A stretch of DNA of 64,000 bases, taken from Cinnamomum chago. Lineage: Eukaryota > Streptophyta > Magnoliopsida > Laurales > Lauraceae. The translations under genes and the position numbers were made by a program. Shown here piece by piece: positions 46,472-59,500 of the stretch. The stretch's first letter is position 1. Each line of letters starts with the position of its first letter. The stretch is taken from contig CP142458.1 of assembly GCA_038049695.1 (NCBI GenBank), positions 59,863,501-59,927,500 on the forward strand. Direction: 5' to 3'. Below the pieces are notes generated by a model. That model did no database searches. It worked only from the letters and a program-made list of their open reading frames with translations, and was not told the DNA's origin.

Positions 46472-49400
46472 ATGCAGATCCCCAACGCCAACACTATTAT
46501 TAGTAGGAAACTCTTTGAGTGGTTTCTCTTTCATGTCTCTTTTCTTACTTGCATCAACTTGCTGTGCTTTGCAGAAGCTACCCACCCCTTAAGAAATGAG
46601 TCGGATCGGCTCGCTCTAGTCGCCTTCAAGGGTCAGATATCTGACGATCCTGATGGAGTCTTGGGTTCTTGGAACCATTCTCTCCATTTCTGTATGTGGG
46701 ATGGAGTCACTTGCAGCAGGCGACATCATCAACGCGTCACAGCGTTGAACCTCAGAAGCCAGAACTTGGCAGGCTATTTATCACCTCACATTGGAAACCT
46801 CTCCTTTCTCAGGGTTATAGAACTCGCAAACAACAGCTTCCAAGGCCAAATTCCACAAGAAATAGGCCGTCTGCGACGACTCCGCTCTCTTCATCTGGGA
46901 AACAATTCTTTCAATGGAGAGATTCCAGGTAATTTGTCCCAGTGTTCAGAACTTGAAATATTGGGTTTATATGGTAATAAGATTGCTGGTACAATTCTTC
47001 CGGAGCTTGGCTCTCTGTCAAATCTCAGGTGGTTGGATCTTCGCGACAACTATCTCATTGGCCACATTCCTCCATCTCTTGGGAACATTTCATCTCTCAC
47101 TGATCTCGATTTATCCAATAATGATCTGTATGGAAACATTCCCGATGATCTCGGCAGAGTTCTAAAGTTGGAATTTCTACAGCTCGTCAATGACCAGCTT
47201 TCGGGTACCATTCCTTCTTCTCTTTATAATCTTTCATCACTTACTGTCTTTGACCTGGGGGCTAACAATCTGCATGGGACCATTCCACCTGATTTCGGCA
47301 ACAATCTTCCAAACATCCAATGGTTTTCTCTTTACCGTAACCAATTAGAGGGACCCATACCATATTCACTGAGTAATGCTTCTAGGATTGAATATCTCGC
47401 TTTTGATCAGAATAGATTTAGAGGATCTGTTCCTATGAATCTTGAAAAGTTGCAAGCTCTTTCATGGTTTAATCTAGGACACAACTATCTTGGCGGTGAG
47501 AAAGATGAAATGGGTTTCATCACTTCCTTAACCAATTGCAGTAATTTGGACCTTTTAGATTTCGCCAATAATCGATTCAGTGGTGTACTTCCTTCCTCAG
47601 TAGCTAACCTCTCATCCCAGCTAACACGTCTACTTTTAGAACAGAACCAGATATCTGGGACCATCCCGTCGGGAATTGAGAACCTTGCCAACTTGAACTA
47701 CTTGGCAATGGATGAGAACATTTTTACAGGTAGCATTCCCATTCATCTCGGGAAGCTACAGAAGCTGGAAATTCTTGGCTTATTCAATAACACACTCTCA
47801 GGGCAAATTCCAGAATCCCTTGGAAATCTCACAAGACTAGTCCTACTCTATCTAAGTGGGAATGATCTACAAGGAAGCATTCCATGGAGCCTTGGAAACT
47901 GCCAACGTCTAGAGGAATTATCCCTCTCCCGAAACAATTTTGATGGTACCATACCGAAACAAGTTCTGTATATTCCTCCACTAAGAATGCTGCTTGTGGA
48001 TAGGAACTCCTTGAGTGGTCCTTTTCCATTGGATGTAGATGGCTTAAAGAATATTGAAATCCTTGATGTCTCCAACAACAAATTCTCGGGTGAAATTCCT
48101 AGCAATCTTGGCACTTGTACTCACTTGGAAAGACTTTATATGCAAGTCAATTCCTTCCATGGAAATATTCCTTCATCCTTGAGTTCTTTAAAAGGCCTTG
48201 AGGAACTTGATTTTTCACATAACAACCTATCTGGGCAAATTCCGAGATATCTGGAGGAATTTCAGTTTCTACAGTATTTAAATTTGTCTTTCAATGATCT
48301 CGAGGGTGCCGTGCCAGAGCATCGAATTTTTCAGAATTCCAGTGCATTTTCAATTCAAGGAAATGTAAAGCTTTGTGGGGGAATTACAAAATTGGGGTTA
48401 CCTCCATGCTCCAAGCTAGCTCCAAAGAAACACAAGAAAGCTCTTCCTTTGATAGGAATAGTCATCTCTGGTGTTATTGTGGTTCTATCTATCTTTATGT
48501 TGTCATATTTTTTAGCTCGTTACTGGTGGAAGAAGTCAAGCAAGAAAAGCCCCATTATATCTTCACTGGGAGAGCGGTTTTTAGAGGTAACTTATGCAGA
48601 GCTTCTCAAAGCAACTGATGGTTTCTCATCAGCCAATTTAATTGGTGTGGGAGGTTTTGGCTTTGTCTATAAAGGAATTCTTGATCAAATTGGATTGACT
48701 GCTGCAATAAAAGTTCTCAAATTACAACAACATAGAGCTCCTAAAAGTTTTGTTGCAGAATGCAAAGCTTTGAGAAGCATCAGACATCGAAATATTGTTA
48801 AGATCTTATCTGTTTGCTCAAGCATTGATTTTACTGGCAATGATTTCAAGGCGTTGGTTTTTGAGTATATGCCCAATGGGAGCTTGGACACATGGCTACA
48901 TCCAAATGAAGAGCAACATAATTCGACATGTTTAAACTTCATTCAAAGGCTAAATGTAGCCATTGATGTGGCTAGTGCGTTGGATTATCTTCATCACGAT
49001 TGTGAAGCTCCAGTAGTTCATTGTGACCTCAAACCTAGCAATGTTCTACTTGATGAAGACATGGTTGCCCATGTGGGGGATTTTGGCTTGGCGAGGATTT
49101 TCTCCAAAGACGTCGGTAATTGCTCTCAGAATCAATCCAGCTCAATTGGAATAAAGGGAACTATTGGATATGTCGCCCCAGGTAACATACTTTTATTATG
49201 CGTTACGTTATTATTCTATAGATCTCCTGGCATGCATTTTTCAATTTTTGGTATTTTATATATGTAATACTTAAGAGCTTTTTTTTCTTCTTTTTTTGAG
49301 AAAATTTGCACATAGTATTAGGCACACTTATTAGTTGAAGCCACATGGGATCATTCCAATCATAAGAGAGGTCCGAGATGGGAAGACCAATGAAACCCAG

Positions 49401-52400
49401 GGGAATGAAAATGTCAGCCTCAATAGAGCGGCCTAATCCCATTATTTTTTGTCCTCAAATTAATGGTTTTAGTCTTTTGTGTTTCAATACAACAGGGAGA
49501 GAACAGTTGGTTGTGTCAATTTATGGCTTGTCGGCAGTTCACATTTAGATTGAAATAAATAAAAGAAAGATCTCTTTTCAAATAAGGGTAGGAAGACTTC
49601 CGGAGGTTACTGCTACTTCTTGGTCATCTCATTTTAATGAAGGACGAAGTCAAATATTGAGAGACTTGGCCAAGTCACCTCATTTTCATTCTGATCCATT
49701 TAATAGCTAGATCTGAATTTAAACAATTAATATTTACTTTTAAGTAATATGCATGAGGTTTGGAGTCAACAATTTAAAAATGATGACTAAAGTGTAATTT
49801 GAAACTTATATTTGATTCCTTACATTTGATATTTGGACTAAAAAGTTATGTCATTTGCAAGAGCTTTTTTATTTTATTTTCATTATTAAATATTTTCCTT
49901 GCATATAAAAATTTAATAATTTGAATTACTTACCATGAATACTCACACACACACAGAGAGGATAGGTGAAGACTTGATGAATCTAGTGTAATAAGGAGGT
50001 ACTATGTATGTAGATGGTTCGAATGTATCATAAAATCGGCTCTACTATCTTGTCTCTCACCATATTATGGTGAGGGATGGATGTATATGAATATATATAT
50101 ATATATATATATATGTAGATTCATTTTTAGGGATAGCCACACACTTATGAACACTGTTTTGGTGACATTGAGTCACCACTAATAAAGTAGACAGGAAACA
50201 AAAAAAAACTCAATAAATGCGTAACGGATATATAAAAAATAAGATCAAGCTTTGTTTAGTGTGTTGTGATATATATCTCAATCCATCGATGAATATAAGT
50301 GAATTGATTGTCGAATATGAATGATTCCCAATCTCTGTATTTAATTTTGTTTTATTATTTTCCTTGTTCATGTGCATGTATTGGTGGTTTTCTTGGGTGG
50401 GTTGTGGGGTACTAGGGCGTTGCCTAGGTTTTCTCAAGCAAGAATATTATAGTCTATTTCTTGAATATGCAATTTATGTTGTATAATATGCTAAAGAGTG
50501 GCGAGGGAAAAATGGATTGATAATGGCAAAGCTTTTATAAACTAGGGCCAGCAAAACCTAACCCGATCGACCCACCAACCCAACCCCGACCCATATATGA
50601 CCCTCATACCCGACTCCCATAATATATGAATCAGTCAGTAGTCAATTTTCCCTAACCCGCATTGGGGTCAAGTCAACCCACGTAACCCGTACGACCCACA
50701 ATTAACCTTTTAAGTTTTCATCCAAAGTATATTAAATGGATTGTTTCAATGCTTAAATAGGGATTTTAGCATCAATGACCAGGTAGTTCAGAAAGGACAA
50801 AATTCAATCGAATTTCAACACTCCAGTATTTGAAATTCCCAGATATCCACCCATGTTAAATCCATAAATTTCTAATAAAGAAATGGCTTTATACTTAACC
50901 TTATTATATGCATATTATACATATTATCAAGGTGTATTGTAGAGTTTACAATAGACTTAAATGTGATGTATTATTTAATGTGAAGGAAAATATTGTAGTT
51001 TCCTTGGTAACTTATGATACGAAGGATGTCTCAAAATAGTTATCATAATGTATAGGGGATTTGACATTTCAATGTCCCTTAAACACTCAATCCCCAATTT
51101 CATGACTATAAGTCTCTAAATGTCACTAGAGTCTTTTGACTTTGGTAAACTTTTTTTTTTCTTTTTTGCCCTCGATCCCATGATATCATGTGTTTGGTCT
51201 AGGTAGCTTTTCAACTTTTAACATTTCGATCCCATGATATCATGGGTTTTTAAACTCCCATGATATCATGGGATCGAGAGAAAAAAGGTTTAAAAAAAAA
51301 AAGGTTTTCCAGAGTCAAACGACTCTGATAACATTTATAAAATTTTAGTCATGAAATTGGGAATTGAGTATTTAAGGGGCATTGAAATGTCAAATCTCCT
51401 AATATATATTCTCTGACATCATCTATTCTCATTTCTTCTGTTGGTTTTTTTTCTTTTTAATATTGTTCGCATTTTCGATTGCGTGTTTGGATTCTGTGAA
51501 TGGGTTTTAATATGATGCCGATTTTTTTGCTTGACTTAACATGATGTAGATTAGTAGGAGAAAGATAACACTACCTGTCAGGTTAATTCCGTAGTTGATT
51601 TCAAAACTCCAATTCCAACTATTCAAAATCAGGGAGTGCATTTTTTTGGCGTTGCAGGACATGAAATGTGTCTTCCTTTTTTTCTTTTCACTAGCTCAAA
51701 CTGAACCTCTATGGTTATTCTGGACTCAGACTCAGACCCGGACTTAGTGTCCTCAATTCTAATTGTGACTTATGCTTGGGCAAAGGCAAAATCAGCCCCA
51801 AATCTTGCTAATTGGATGGACAAAGGCAAGTCCAGACCCAATTCGAATTGGACTCATGCTTGGACAATGACAAGTCCAGCCCGAGTTGACCCATTTATAG
51901 CCTTTGGAACCATAATTTAACTTTTTTTTTTCTCAGTAGTGTCTTAAGATGGTATGAACTTCATTTTTATTTCACATATAAAATGGGACAAGGCTTGGAT
52001 GATCAATTGATCATGGCAGTACAAACTTGCGCCTTCATGAAATCAATGGGCACAACAATCATTATGAAATCTCAGCTAAATAACTATAAATATGAATGAA
52101 ATCATAGCCATTCGTTTTTTATGGGTAAATATTTGATGTAACCAATATTAAGGAAGATCATAAGGAGAAATTCATGTCTCTGATGCTTGTGGGCCTAGCT
52201 AAGCTTGTAAAAATGATTTTGACAATTTTTTTGAACCTTGTCGTGCTATTTCCTTTGACATAAAATGCAGAGTATGGAATGGGTGGTGAAGTTTCTACAT
52301 GCGGCGACGTGTACAGCTATGGAATCCTATTATTGGAAATGTTCACGGGAAAGAGACCTACTAGTGATATATTCAAAGATAATTTGAACCTTCATCAACT

Positions 52401-52713
52401 TGCTAAAATGGCATTCTTAGAAAGAGTGATAGAGATTATAGATCATCGTTTGTTGTTGGAAGGCAATGAGAACATTTCATCTAATCAAGATTACAATGAA
52501 ATGAGAAGTAGGATGCATGAGTGCTTGCATTTGTTGGTGAGAATAGGTATATCTTGTTCCGTAGAAGCACCGAAGGAACGACCGGAGATGCGAGATGTTA
52601 TGCTGGAACTACAAGGAGTTAGAGACTTTTATCTTGGTGTCAACAAGTATAAAGCTAAGGAGAAGAAGGTCCCCCTGTCACTCGAAGGTCCATCGTATAT
52701 TAGTAATTATTGA
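46472..52713 (+). CDS. LRR receptor-like serine/threonine kinase, non-RD, Xa21/EFR class (unit 3, intact)
   Basis: Exon 1 is 46472-49181 and exon 2 is 52271-52713, joined across a 3089-bp phase-1 intron (CCAG|GTAACA ... TGCAG|AGTATGG). This gives 1050 aa. In order: a signal peptide (~1-35), an LRR N-cap (~42-86, NESDRLALVAFKGQI ... CMWDGVTCSRR), about 20 or more LRRs of the LxxLxLxxNxLxGxIP type to ~640, a transmembrane helix (~656-678, LIGIVISGVIVVLSIFML), and a kinase from ~711. The kinase shows GVGGFGFVYKG, the Lys in AIKVL, HCDLKPSN (Cys before Asp, so non-RD), DFG and APEYG. The one intron after the activation-loop AP is typical of subfamily XII. Such receptors sit at the plasma membrane and sense microbial or similar ligands; the ligand is unknown. 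The intron holds a Mutator-like MITE at 51055. It is the only complete copy in the array. Confidence 0.93.
51055..51399. mobile_element. Mutator-like MITE (345 bp) in the receptor-kinase intron
   Basis: Long inverted termini: GGGGATTTGACATTTCAATG at the left and GGAGATTTGACATTTCAATG from the right, with similarity extending about 55 bp. Flanks are TAATGTATA (51046-51054) and TAATATATA (51400-51408), one mismatch in 9, as for Mutator-type insertion. The matching intron of unit 1 at about 28447-28465 has a single site (CATAATAATACATACTCTG). The middle holds CCCATGATATCATGGG palindromes. Confidence 0.8.
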
Positions 52714-52826
52714 GATGTTGTTAGCTATTGTGATAAGGAACTTGACGTTGAACACCGTTTTTGTTTCAAATAATGCTTTACAGTATTGTCCTTAATAATG
52801 TGCTTATTATTGTCATTAGTCAAATG

Positions 52827-52873
<47 letters not shown>
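52827..52873. repeat. (CT)n(AT)n microsatellite
   Basis: A CT dinucleotide run is followed directly by an AT run, about 110 bases after the kinase stop codon, in the likely 3' UTR or just beyond it. Confidence 0.9.
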
Positions 52874-53819
52874 CAATTTTTATATTAATGAATGTTGTTT
52901 ATTCATGAATGTGGATGGGTATTAGGAGAGGCTTGGGATAGCAACAGTGTATTTTGGTTCTCGATCCCTCGTGCTCATGCATCCTTGTGGAAACAAGGTC
53001 ATTTTCTGTGTTTGGAAGGGTGGAAAACTACTTTTAAGAGGGCCCACTGTCTTGCTAGATAAAAAATTGGCTTCAGGATCTATCCATTTACAAAATATAA
53101 AACTCATTAATTGGGAGAAGTGATCTATTTGATCTTTTAGGCATTTCGATGGTCAGCAGAAGGGTCGTCATTGGCATCCCGATGCTCTCTCTTGCTATAG
53201 AGGCTGTGAAGATGATCTCCATCTCTTCTTCCTCTCTTCTTTGGCTTCTAAACATTGCTGAGTGTATATAGCTTCAAAATGCAGAGCTTTCAACCTTTGG
53301 ATGGCGCTTATCATACCATGTGATGCCGATGCTAGAAGCGCTATCTTCTTTATTTTCTATTTTTTCTTCAGCTATGAACTCTCTTTGGAGAACTAGAAGA
53401 GAAACCATATTCAGTGACATTACTCCAGCTCTAATGACCTCCTTTTCACTGCTTAATAAAATCAGATTCCCCTCCCGTTAAGCTGCATAAAAAAACCGTT
53501 CTCAAGTCCTCCACTAGTTTCAATTCTTTATTTTTTTGGGACTTGTCGCTCTACTGTGATAATTATATATAGTTTGTTGTTTTTCTCTTTTGATAATTTT
53601 TTGTAATCTCCTTGGGATTCTCCTTTTGTAAATTTGGGGTTTGTTATCAATAGTTCATCCTCTCTCAATCTATTGAATCTTGCATTACAACAAAAAAAAT
53701 ATGTTGGATCTAATTAGGCCATGAAATAGATTTTTACGAGTTTCTATTATGACCATTTAATATGCACGACATGGACGTTTTTTGTGTGTAAAACCATTTT
53801 TTAAGAGGGCAAGACTATC
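52874..53819 (+). other. Degenerate repeat sequence, possibly LINE 3' remnant
   Basis: No intact gene. A reading of about 53375-53460 (LWRTRRETIFSDITPALM) recalls the end of LINE reverse-transcriptase proteins, followed by a TTTTGTAATCTCC-type trailer (53600-53620). The segment 53035-53105 (TTTTAAGAGGGCCC ... TTTACAAAATAT) is a diverged copy of the sequence surrounding the LINE insertion at 53811. Confidence 0.35.
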
Positions 53820-54271
53820 GGAGGAGTTATTCGAAGTTCTGATGGTGGCTTTATTGCAGCAAAATGTGACTGCATTCTTGGAAATTTTGCTGCTAGAGAT
53901 GTTGAAGCTCTTGGTGTGCGTGAGGTTCTCAGTTGGATTAAGAGTTTGCAGCTGTCATGTATTGTTGTAGAGATAGACTGTTTACAAGTGTTCAAAGCTT
54001 TAGCAGATAATTTTTCTAGTCCAAATGGGTTTGGCCTCATTATTGAGGAATGTAGAGCTTTGGCTCATTCTTTAGGAGAAGTCCAATTCTCGTTTGTCAG
54101 GAGATCTGCGAACACTGCTACCCACAATGTTGCTAGGGTGGGAGGTTCCTTGCCAGGTCCTGGAGTGTGGAGTCATGTTCCACCTCCTTGGTTGATTAAT
54201 GCTTTGTATGTTGACATTTCAGTTTAATGCAATTCCTTATTTCTTCAAAAAAAAAAAAAAAAAAAAGGGGA
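53820..54271 (+). mobile_element. 5'-truncated LINE with RNase H-like domain and poly(A)
   Basis: A plus-strand frame, starting GGVIRSSDGGFIAAKCDC and continuing through ARDVEALGVREVLSWI, SFVRRSANTATHNVARVG and PPPWLINAL to a stop at 54227, is the RVT_3 RNase H-like C-terminus of plant L1-type LINEs. A run of A (54247-54266) ends the copy. AAGACTATC at 53811-53819 recurs at 54272-54280 as target-site duplication. Only the last ~450 bp of the element were inserted. Confidence 0.8.
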
Positions 54272-54280
54272 AAGACTATC

Positions 54281-56150
54281 CTACTAGATAAAAATTGAAT
54301 TTAGGATCTAGTCATCTACAAAATATATAATTCATTAGGAGTTGTCATCTATTCGATCTAAGGTCATGAAATAAACATTATGCAGAGTTTTTGTTGTGAC
54401 CATTTAATCACAACCTTAAATCTTGGAACTTGCAACAACCAATGGAATTTATGTTTTTATTATATTATTAATATCAATACAAGGGAGAAAATAAGTCGCA
54501 CCTTATCTAATTCTCAAATCCGACAATACGCTTTGATATCACTTTTGGAGGGAGATGGGAGGAGAGGAAAGAAAAATATGAAAAATGCTAGTTTACTGCA
54601 TTATACTAAATTGAGTTACATCAAGCTAAGTCATAAACAACTAAAAGTAAACCTGCTAAAAGAAAACTCTTAACCAAAATAACGAAACACAATCCTACAA
54701 GATAACCATAAATATAATATAAAAAAAGAATCCTAATAAAATAGAAAGCAGTCCTAATCTATCCGGTTAACTACAACGACCTAGCCCCTCTAATGTGTTT
54801 ATCTAGTCAACGATGACTCTAACGTCACAAAATTTAGTCAACCAACCACAATCACAATCATGAAAAAGACGCACCAATTTTATGTGATTCAGTAAGTGTG
54901 TCTATGCCAACAGAAAAGAGATTATATATTCCTCTTAATTGTTCTCCTTAGGGTTATGGTAACAATTTATCAATATAAATATTCTTAAGCCCTAAAAAAA
55001 CCATGCTACAAAGATCAAAGTACCCTCAAACTCTAAATATATCTAGGGTAACCCACATACAACCAATTCGGTTAATTATTAGAATACAAGATACAAACCA
55101 ACAATATCTTCAACACACTAAAACGCATCAAAAAGAAAAATGTGCAATTTTATTTTTTGATAATACTTCATAATTTCTTTACTTTAATAGAAAGGCCAAC
55201 GAAACAATGTCAATCCAGTACCAATACAAAGTAGACGTGCTTTTAGCTTTCATTGAAATATAAAGTGCGAGACTTTGTTTAAACCATGGTTTAGATGGCC
55301 CTGATTCTCAGGTTTAGATGGTTATGAATTTCATAGGTTTTTCAATTGGTCGTGATTTGGATGCTATACTGAACAAACCTTTTAAGATCATATATACTAG
55401 CATAACGCCCCCGTACTAAGCACGGGCAATATACGTTATTAAAAATATTATTTAATTTTATGATATAAATAAAAAATACAAACTAATAGGCTTTCTTAAG
55501 ATTCACATAATTGAATTTTAAATAAACAATTGATACAAAAGTTTTAATATTTTAATAGAAACTTGAAATATGATGTTTTTGTATATATAAATCATACTGA
55601 GATGGAAATGAAATAAATTATAAGAAATATAAAATATGATATTTTCCAATTAGATGCAGGCTTGGTAATGAGGTTTTTTTTTTTTTTTTTTTTTTTTTTC
55701 TTTTCAGTAGGTATGAATTTCTTGACTTTAACCCTTGCCAAATTTAGGTTGGGCTTAGGTCTTAATTTGCTTGACTCACCTTCCCATTGATATCGCTAAT
55801 TACCTTTCTTCGTGACAAACTTTATTTTTAAAAGTTATACTTGCAATAGATAATTATTTTGTTTACATGCATCCACTTGCACCAAGGTAGAAAATAGGTT
55901 CCAAGATTCAAGTGCATCCAGGAACATGTAGTAAAACCTTAAAGCAGACCAGCATATAAAATAGTACTTTACTTCAAAAATAAGAGCACAAAGTCATGTC
56001 AATCCAACTTTAGGTAGAACACTCAAATCTCATAGATCATATATCACATCCCACACGTAGATGGAGATTACAAGAAATAAACACAGAGAATGAAGAACTA
56101 ATAGGCTTATATTTGAAACACAGTTTTACATTGGGCATTTGACCGGATGA
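54281..56150. other. AT-rich intergenic sequence, no gene seen
   Basis: Contains a Helitron-like end at 55397, a T run at about 55675-55699 and no supported coding sequence. Confidence 0.5.
55397..55430 (-). mobile_element. Helitron-like 3' terminus
   Basis: On the minus strand the sequence reads CCCGTGCTTAGTACGGG (hairpin, one imperfect pair), then GGCGTTATG and CTAG, followed by T. A short GC-rich hairpin about 10 bases before a terminal CTRR, inserted before T, is the Helitron 3' signature. The element would extend rightward from 55397. Its TC start was not found. Confidence 0.5.
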
Positions 56151-56169
56151 GACTACAAGAAATTACACT

Positions 56170-56585
56170 ATTGCCGGCACTAAATAAGCGTCAGTAAAGG
56201 TCTATAAAAAGCCGGTGAAAACATTTCCGACGATTTCTCTTGCGCCAGCATTCCACTTGGAAAATTATGCCAGTGATACCACTTGCCGGCGAAAAAAGGT
56301 AGCACCGGTAAAAAGCTATACATTACCGACGTTTTTTTTTTTTTCGCCGGTAAAAAAGGTTTATTTCGTCAGGCAAAGAGTTTTATTTTTTCAATAATAA
56401 AATTTAAAAAACTTTTGCCGGCGTTAATTTGCGCCAGGAAAAGTGGTTTATTTTTTTTAAAATAAATTTAGAAAAACTTTCGCCGAGATTATTTTATGCC
56501 GAGAAAATATTGACAATTTACGAAAATCGTTTTTTCAAACTTTTTGTCAGCGTTCTTTCTCGCCGGGAATATTTTTTTTTAAATA
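56170..56585. repeat. Subterminal CGCCGG-type repeats of element C
   Basis: Repeated short units such as TTGCCGGCG, CGCCGGTAAAA, ACCGACG and CGCC(A/G)GGAAAA, separated by AT-rich spacers. They replace the ATATCGGTT motif of elements A and B and so define a second family. Confidence 0.6.
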
Positions 56586-59500
56586 TATATTTTTTAATTT
56601 ACTTTTCCTATATATATATACACACATCAATTCATTACAACTTTCAACCTGTGCCCAATGAATAAATTGAAATTGCTAATTCCATTATCCAAGACCAAAT
56701 CTACTACACACTCAACATCCATTTCCATTCCAAAATAATCAAAAAAAGAAACAAGAAAATTCATTCCACTTCATATTAATATTCAAACATCCTTTCAACA
56801 TTGAAAGCACTTTACCATTACCATTACAAAATTAAAACAAATGCTAACATTTTACTATGTACTAACATTTTAATGCCAATGCAAATTTACATATTCATAT
56901 ATGATCATTTCATTGTTGCACTATTCCAACACTTGCACCATTGTTTTAAAAAACTTTATGCATATCATTTTAACATATAGCAATCTGTTACTCTGCATGC
57001 TTGGCCTTTATGTTGGCTGCATCCTAGTTGCATCGACTCTTTCAACAAAAAATGTTTTTCAATTGTCATTCAATCTGCATTAAAAAAAAAATAGTAAGAT
57101 TAACATGTGAATAAGAATGTCATATGCACAACTTTTAGTGAAACCATAGAATAAAGCATGACTCTTCCAGTATTAAAGTTCCATGTGTCCTTAAATAGGT
57201 ATGAAAAGAGCTGATAAAATACAAAGGCTACCACTCTCTGCAATACAGGAGGTGAAAATGACAGTGACAAAAGGGATGGGTTACATCTGGGTGTCCCTTA
57301 TTTCTGGAGATAGTGATGGTGTTGATATCTCAGTTAACTGGACAAAGGGGTGCTGAAATGTGGACTTTGGTTAGGTGGGGTCCATTTAGGAGCAGAAATT
57401 TGAATGGTTTGTCATATAACATGCACACAGCAACACACTACACACACCAATACTATATGCATGTACACAGTAAATCAGAATACAACTGCAACTTTCAAAC
57501 TAGAATGGCTTGTCATAAATCAATAGACACAAATGAAGGAGATTTGTTAAAGAACTATATACTGCGTAACATCTTCCCTTCAACTTTCAAACTCCGCATA
57601 TAACTTCTAAGCATAATCTATTCAAAATCATAACAACAGCAACAGCAGCAGAATATTTAACTACATCAACATTCTCTAACAATAATTCAAAAAGAAAAAT
57701 AACACAAATAACACAATACCCAATTCTTAAGAGATCAATTTGGGAAACAAATAACAAAAATTTTAAATTCTAATGACAAACCCAACTCTGAAAATGACAG
57801 AGTTATAACATGGCCCAACTGGCCCAGTCCCAGATATGTTACATCCTGTATATTTGATACTCTATTCATCTCAAGAAGGTGTTTAATGATCATGAGTTCT
57901 TGGTTCATATGAAGTAAATCATGGTATTCATATCTTCACGAGAGTTCTTTTCCTATCCAGCAATAAATTAATTTCATTGTCATTCACAGTCAGTGTTTCT
58001 GCACTTTATATATAATTTGTGTCTGTAAGCTTTTGCCCTCATGAAAACTAATGGAATGATTATTCAGATCCTGATTCATAGTCAAAATTAGTACCAAAAG
58101 AAAATGATGGACAAGAATAGAAACAATAGCTGAAGACATAATTTAAAATGAGAAGAGAAATAGCAGCAGAATATGATGGTGAGAGTAAGCTACCAGATGC
58201 AGAAGAAGAAGTTCTTCAAAAAATACAGAAAAGGAAGAGGAGGATCACCAAAGACAATCCCAATAAATCAATAAAATTCACTCTAAGTTCATAACTCACC
58301 TTATACACAAATTTATAGAAACACACATCCTAAAAAAAAGTCCTACCCAACCTATTAAACAAAACCTTCATAAAGCTATGCTAATTGCTAACCAAAAACA
58401 GACTTCTAATTATATTTAAATATTAATCTCATTTATAGTTTTAGTTGCAAAAGACACTAAAAATAAGGACAACCATTCCATTCATGTCAGTCAGCCCCAA
58501 ATCGTGGTCCTTTGGATAGGCCTGGGTTAAAAAAAATCTCTTGCTCTTAAGTTTCTTAATCCTAGACTGAGTCAGAACCGGACCATGATAAAAGAAAATC
58601 ACTGAATGAAAATACATGATATAAACAACTACCTGAGTCCATAGATGTGTTGCGATTAGGGGTGCCAATTTCTGACTGGATCTAGTCTTAGGGGTTCAGG
58701 TTGACATTTCCAACCCAAATAATAAACCGGTCAGACCCTAGTTGGTCCTTGCTACTCTACCTGTCAACCCTACCAACCCAGACCAAGTATACTCTCGCAT
58801 AAGACATTCTCCTACGGGATGTAGGAGTACAGAAAAATGGATAGGAGTCCTTCGTCACAGGCTCGTCCACAATATTGTGATGATATCAATTTTCTCGATT
58901 ATCAAGATGAAATTGTCAACACAAGCAGGATAGACGCAATCAAAGTCCCAACAGTGCTCAAATATAGTGGCAAAAGATGAATTCATTTTGATCGAGCCCA
59001 AAGACTTTGGATCCACCTCAATCAAAGGTTTCTCTAAGAGAAAGGGATGAAAAATCAAATTGGATGGTCACATGGATATGGATTGGATCTATAATTTGTT
59101 GAATTAAAAGAGGATTCAAAATAGGTCACGCCTGGTATGCTTAGCAGGCCCACATATATGGGCACCCAGTCATATGGGGTCCACAGCCCCATAGCTTCAA
59201 ATCTTCTAATAGCACTACAAAAATCTCTAGCCCAAGGCATTACTAGCAAGAGCCAAACTACTCTTTGGATTTCTACTTAGTTTCTTTATTATATTTCTAA
59301 TTGCAATAGGATTCTGTTATTTAGTGAATTTAATTTTTATGAGATTAGATGGATGGTAGGGTATCAAATCCAAGGTTGAAGTGTTTTTCGAGACTTATAT
59401 AAGCAATATACATAGGTCGTCCAGCCCTAGTCTTTGAATACTTTTCATATCATACTAATAAAGTTGCAATTCATGCAATTTTCCTTTTTTTTTTTTTTTC

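Noticed and set aside
54520..54545. GCTTTGATATCAC as a primer-binding site
   Set aside because: Too different from known plant primer-binding sites and no LTR ends nearby.
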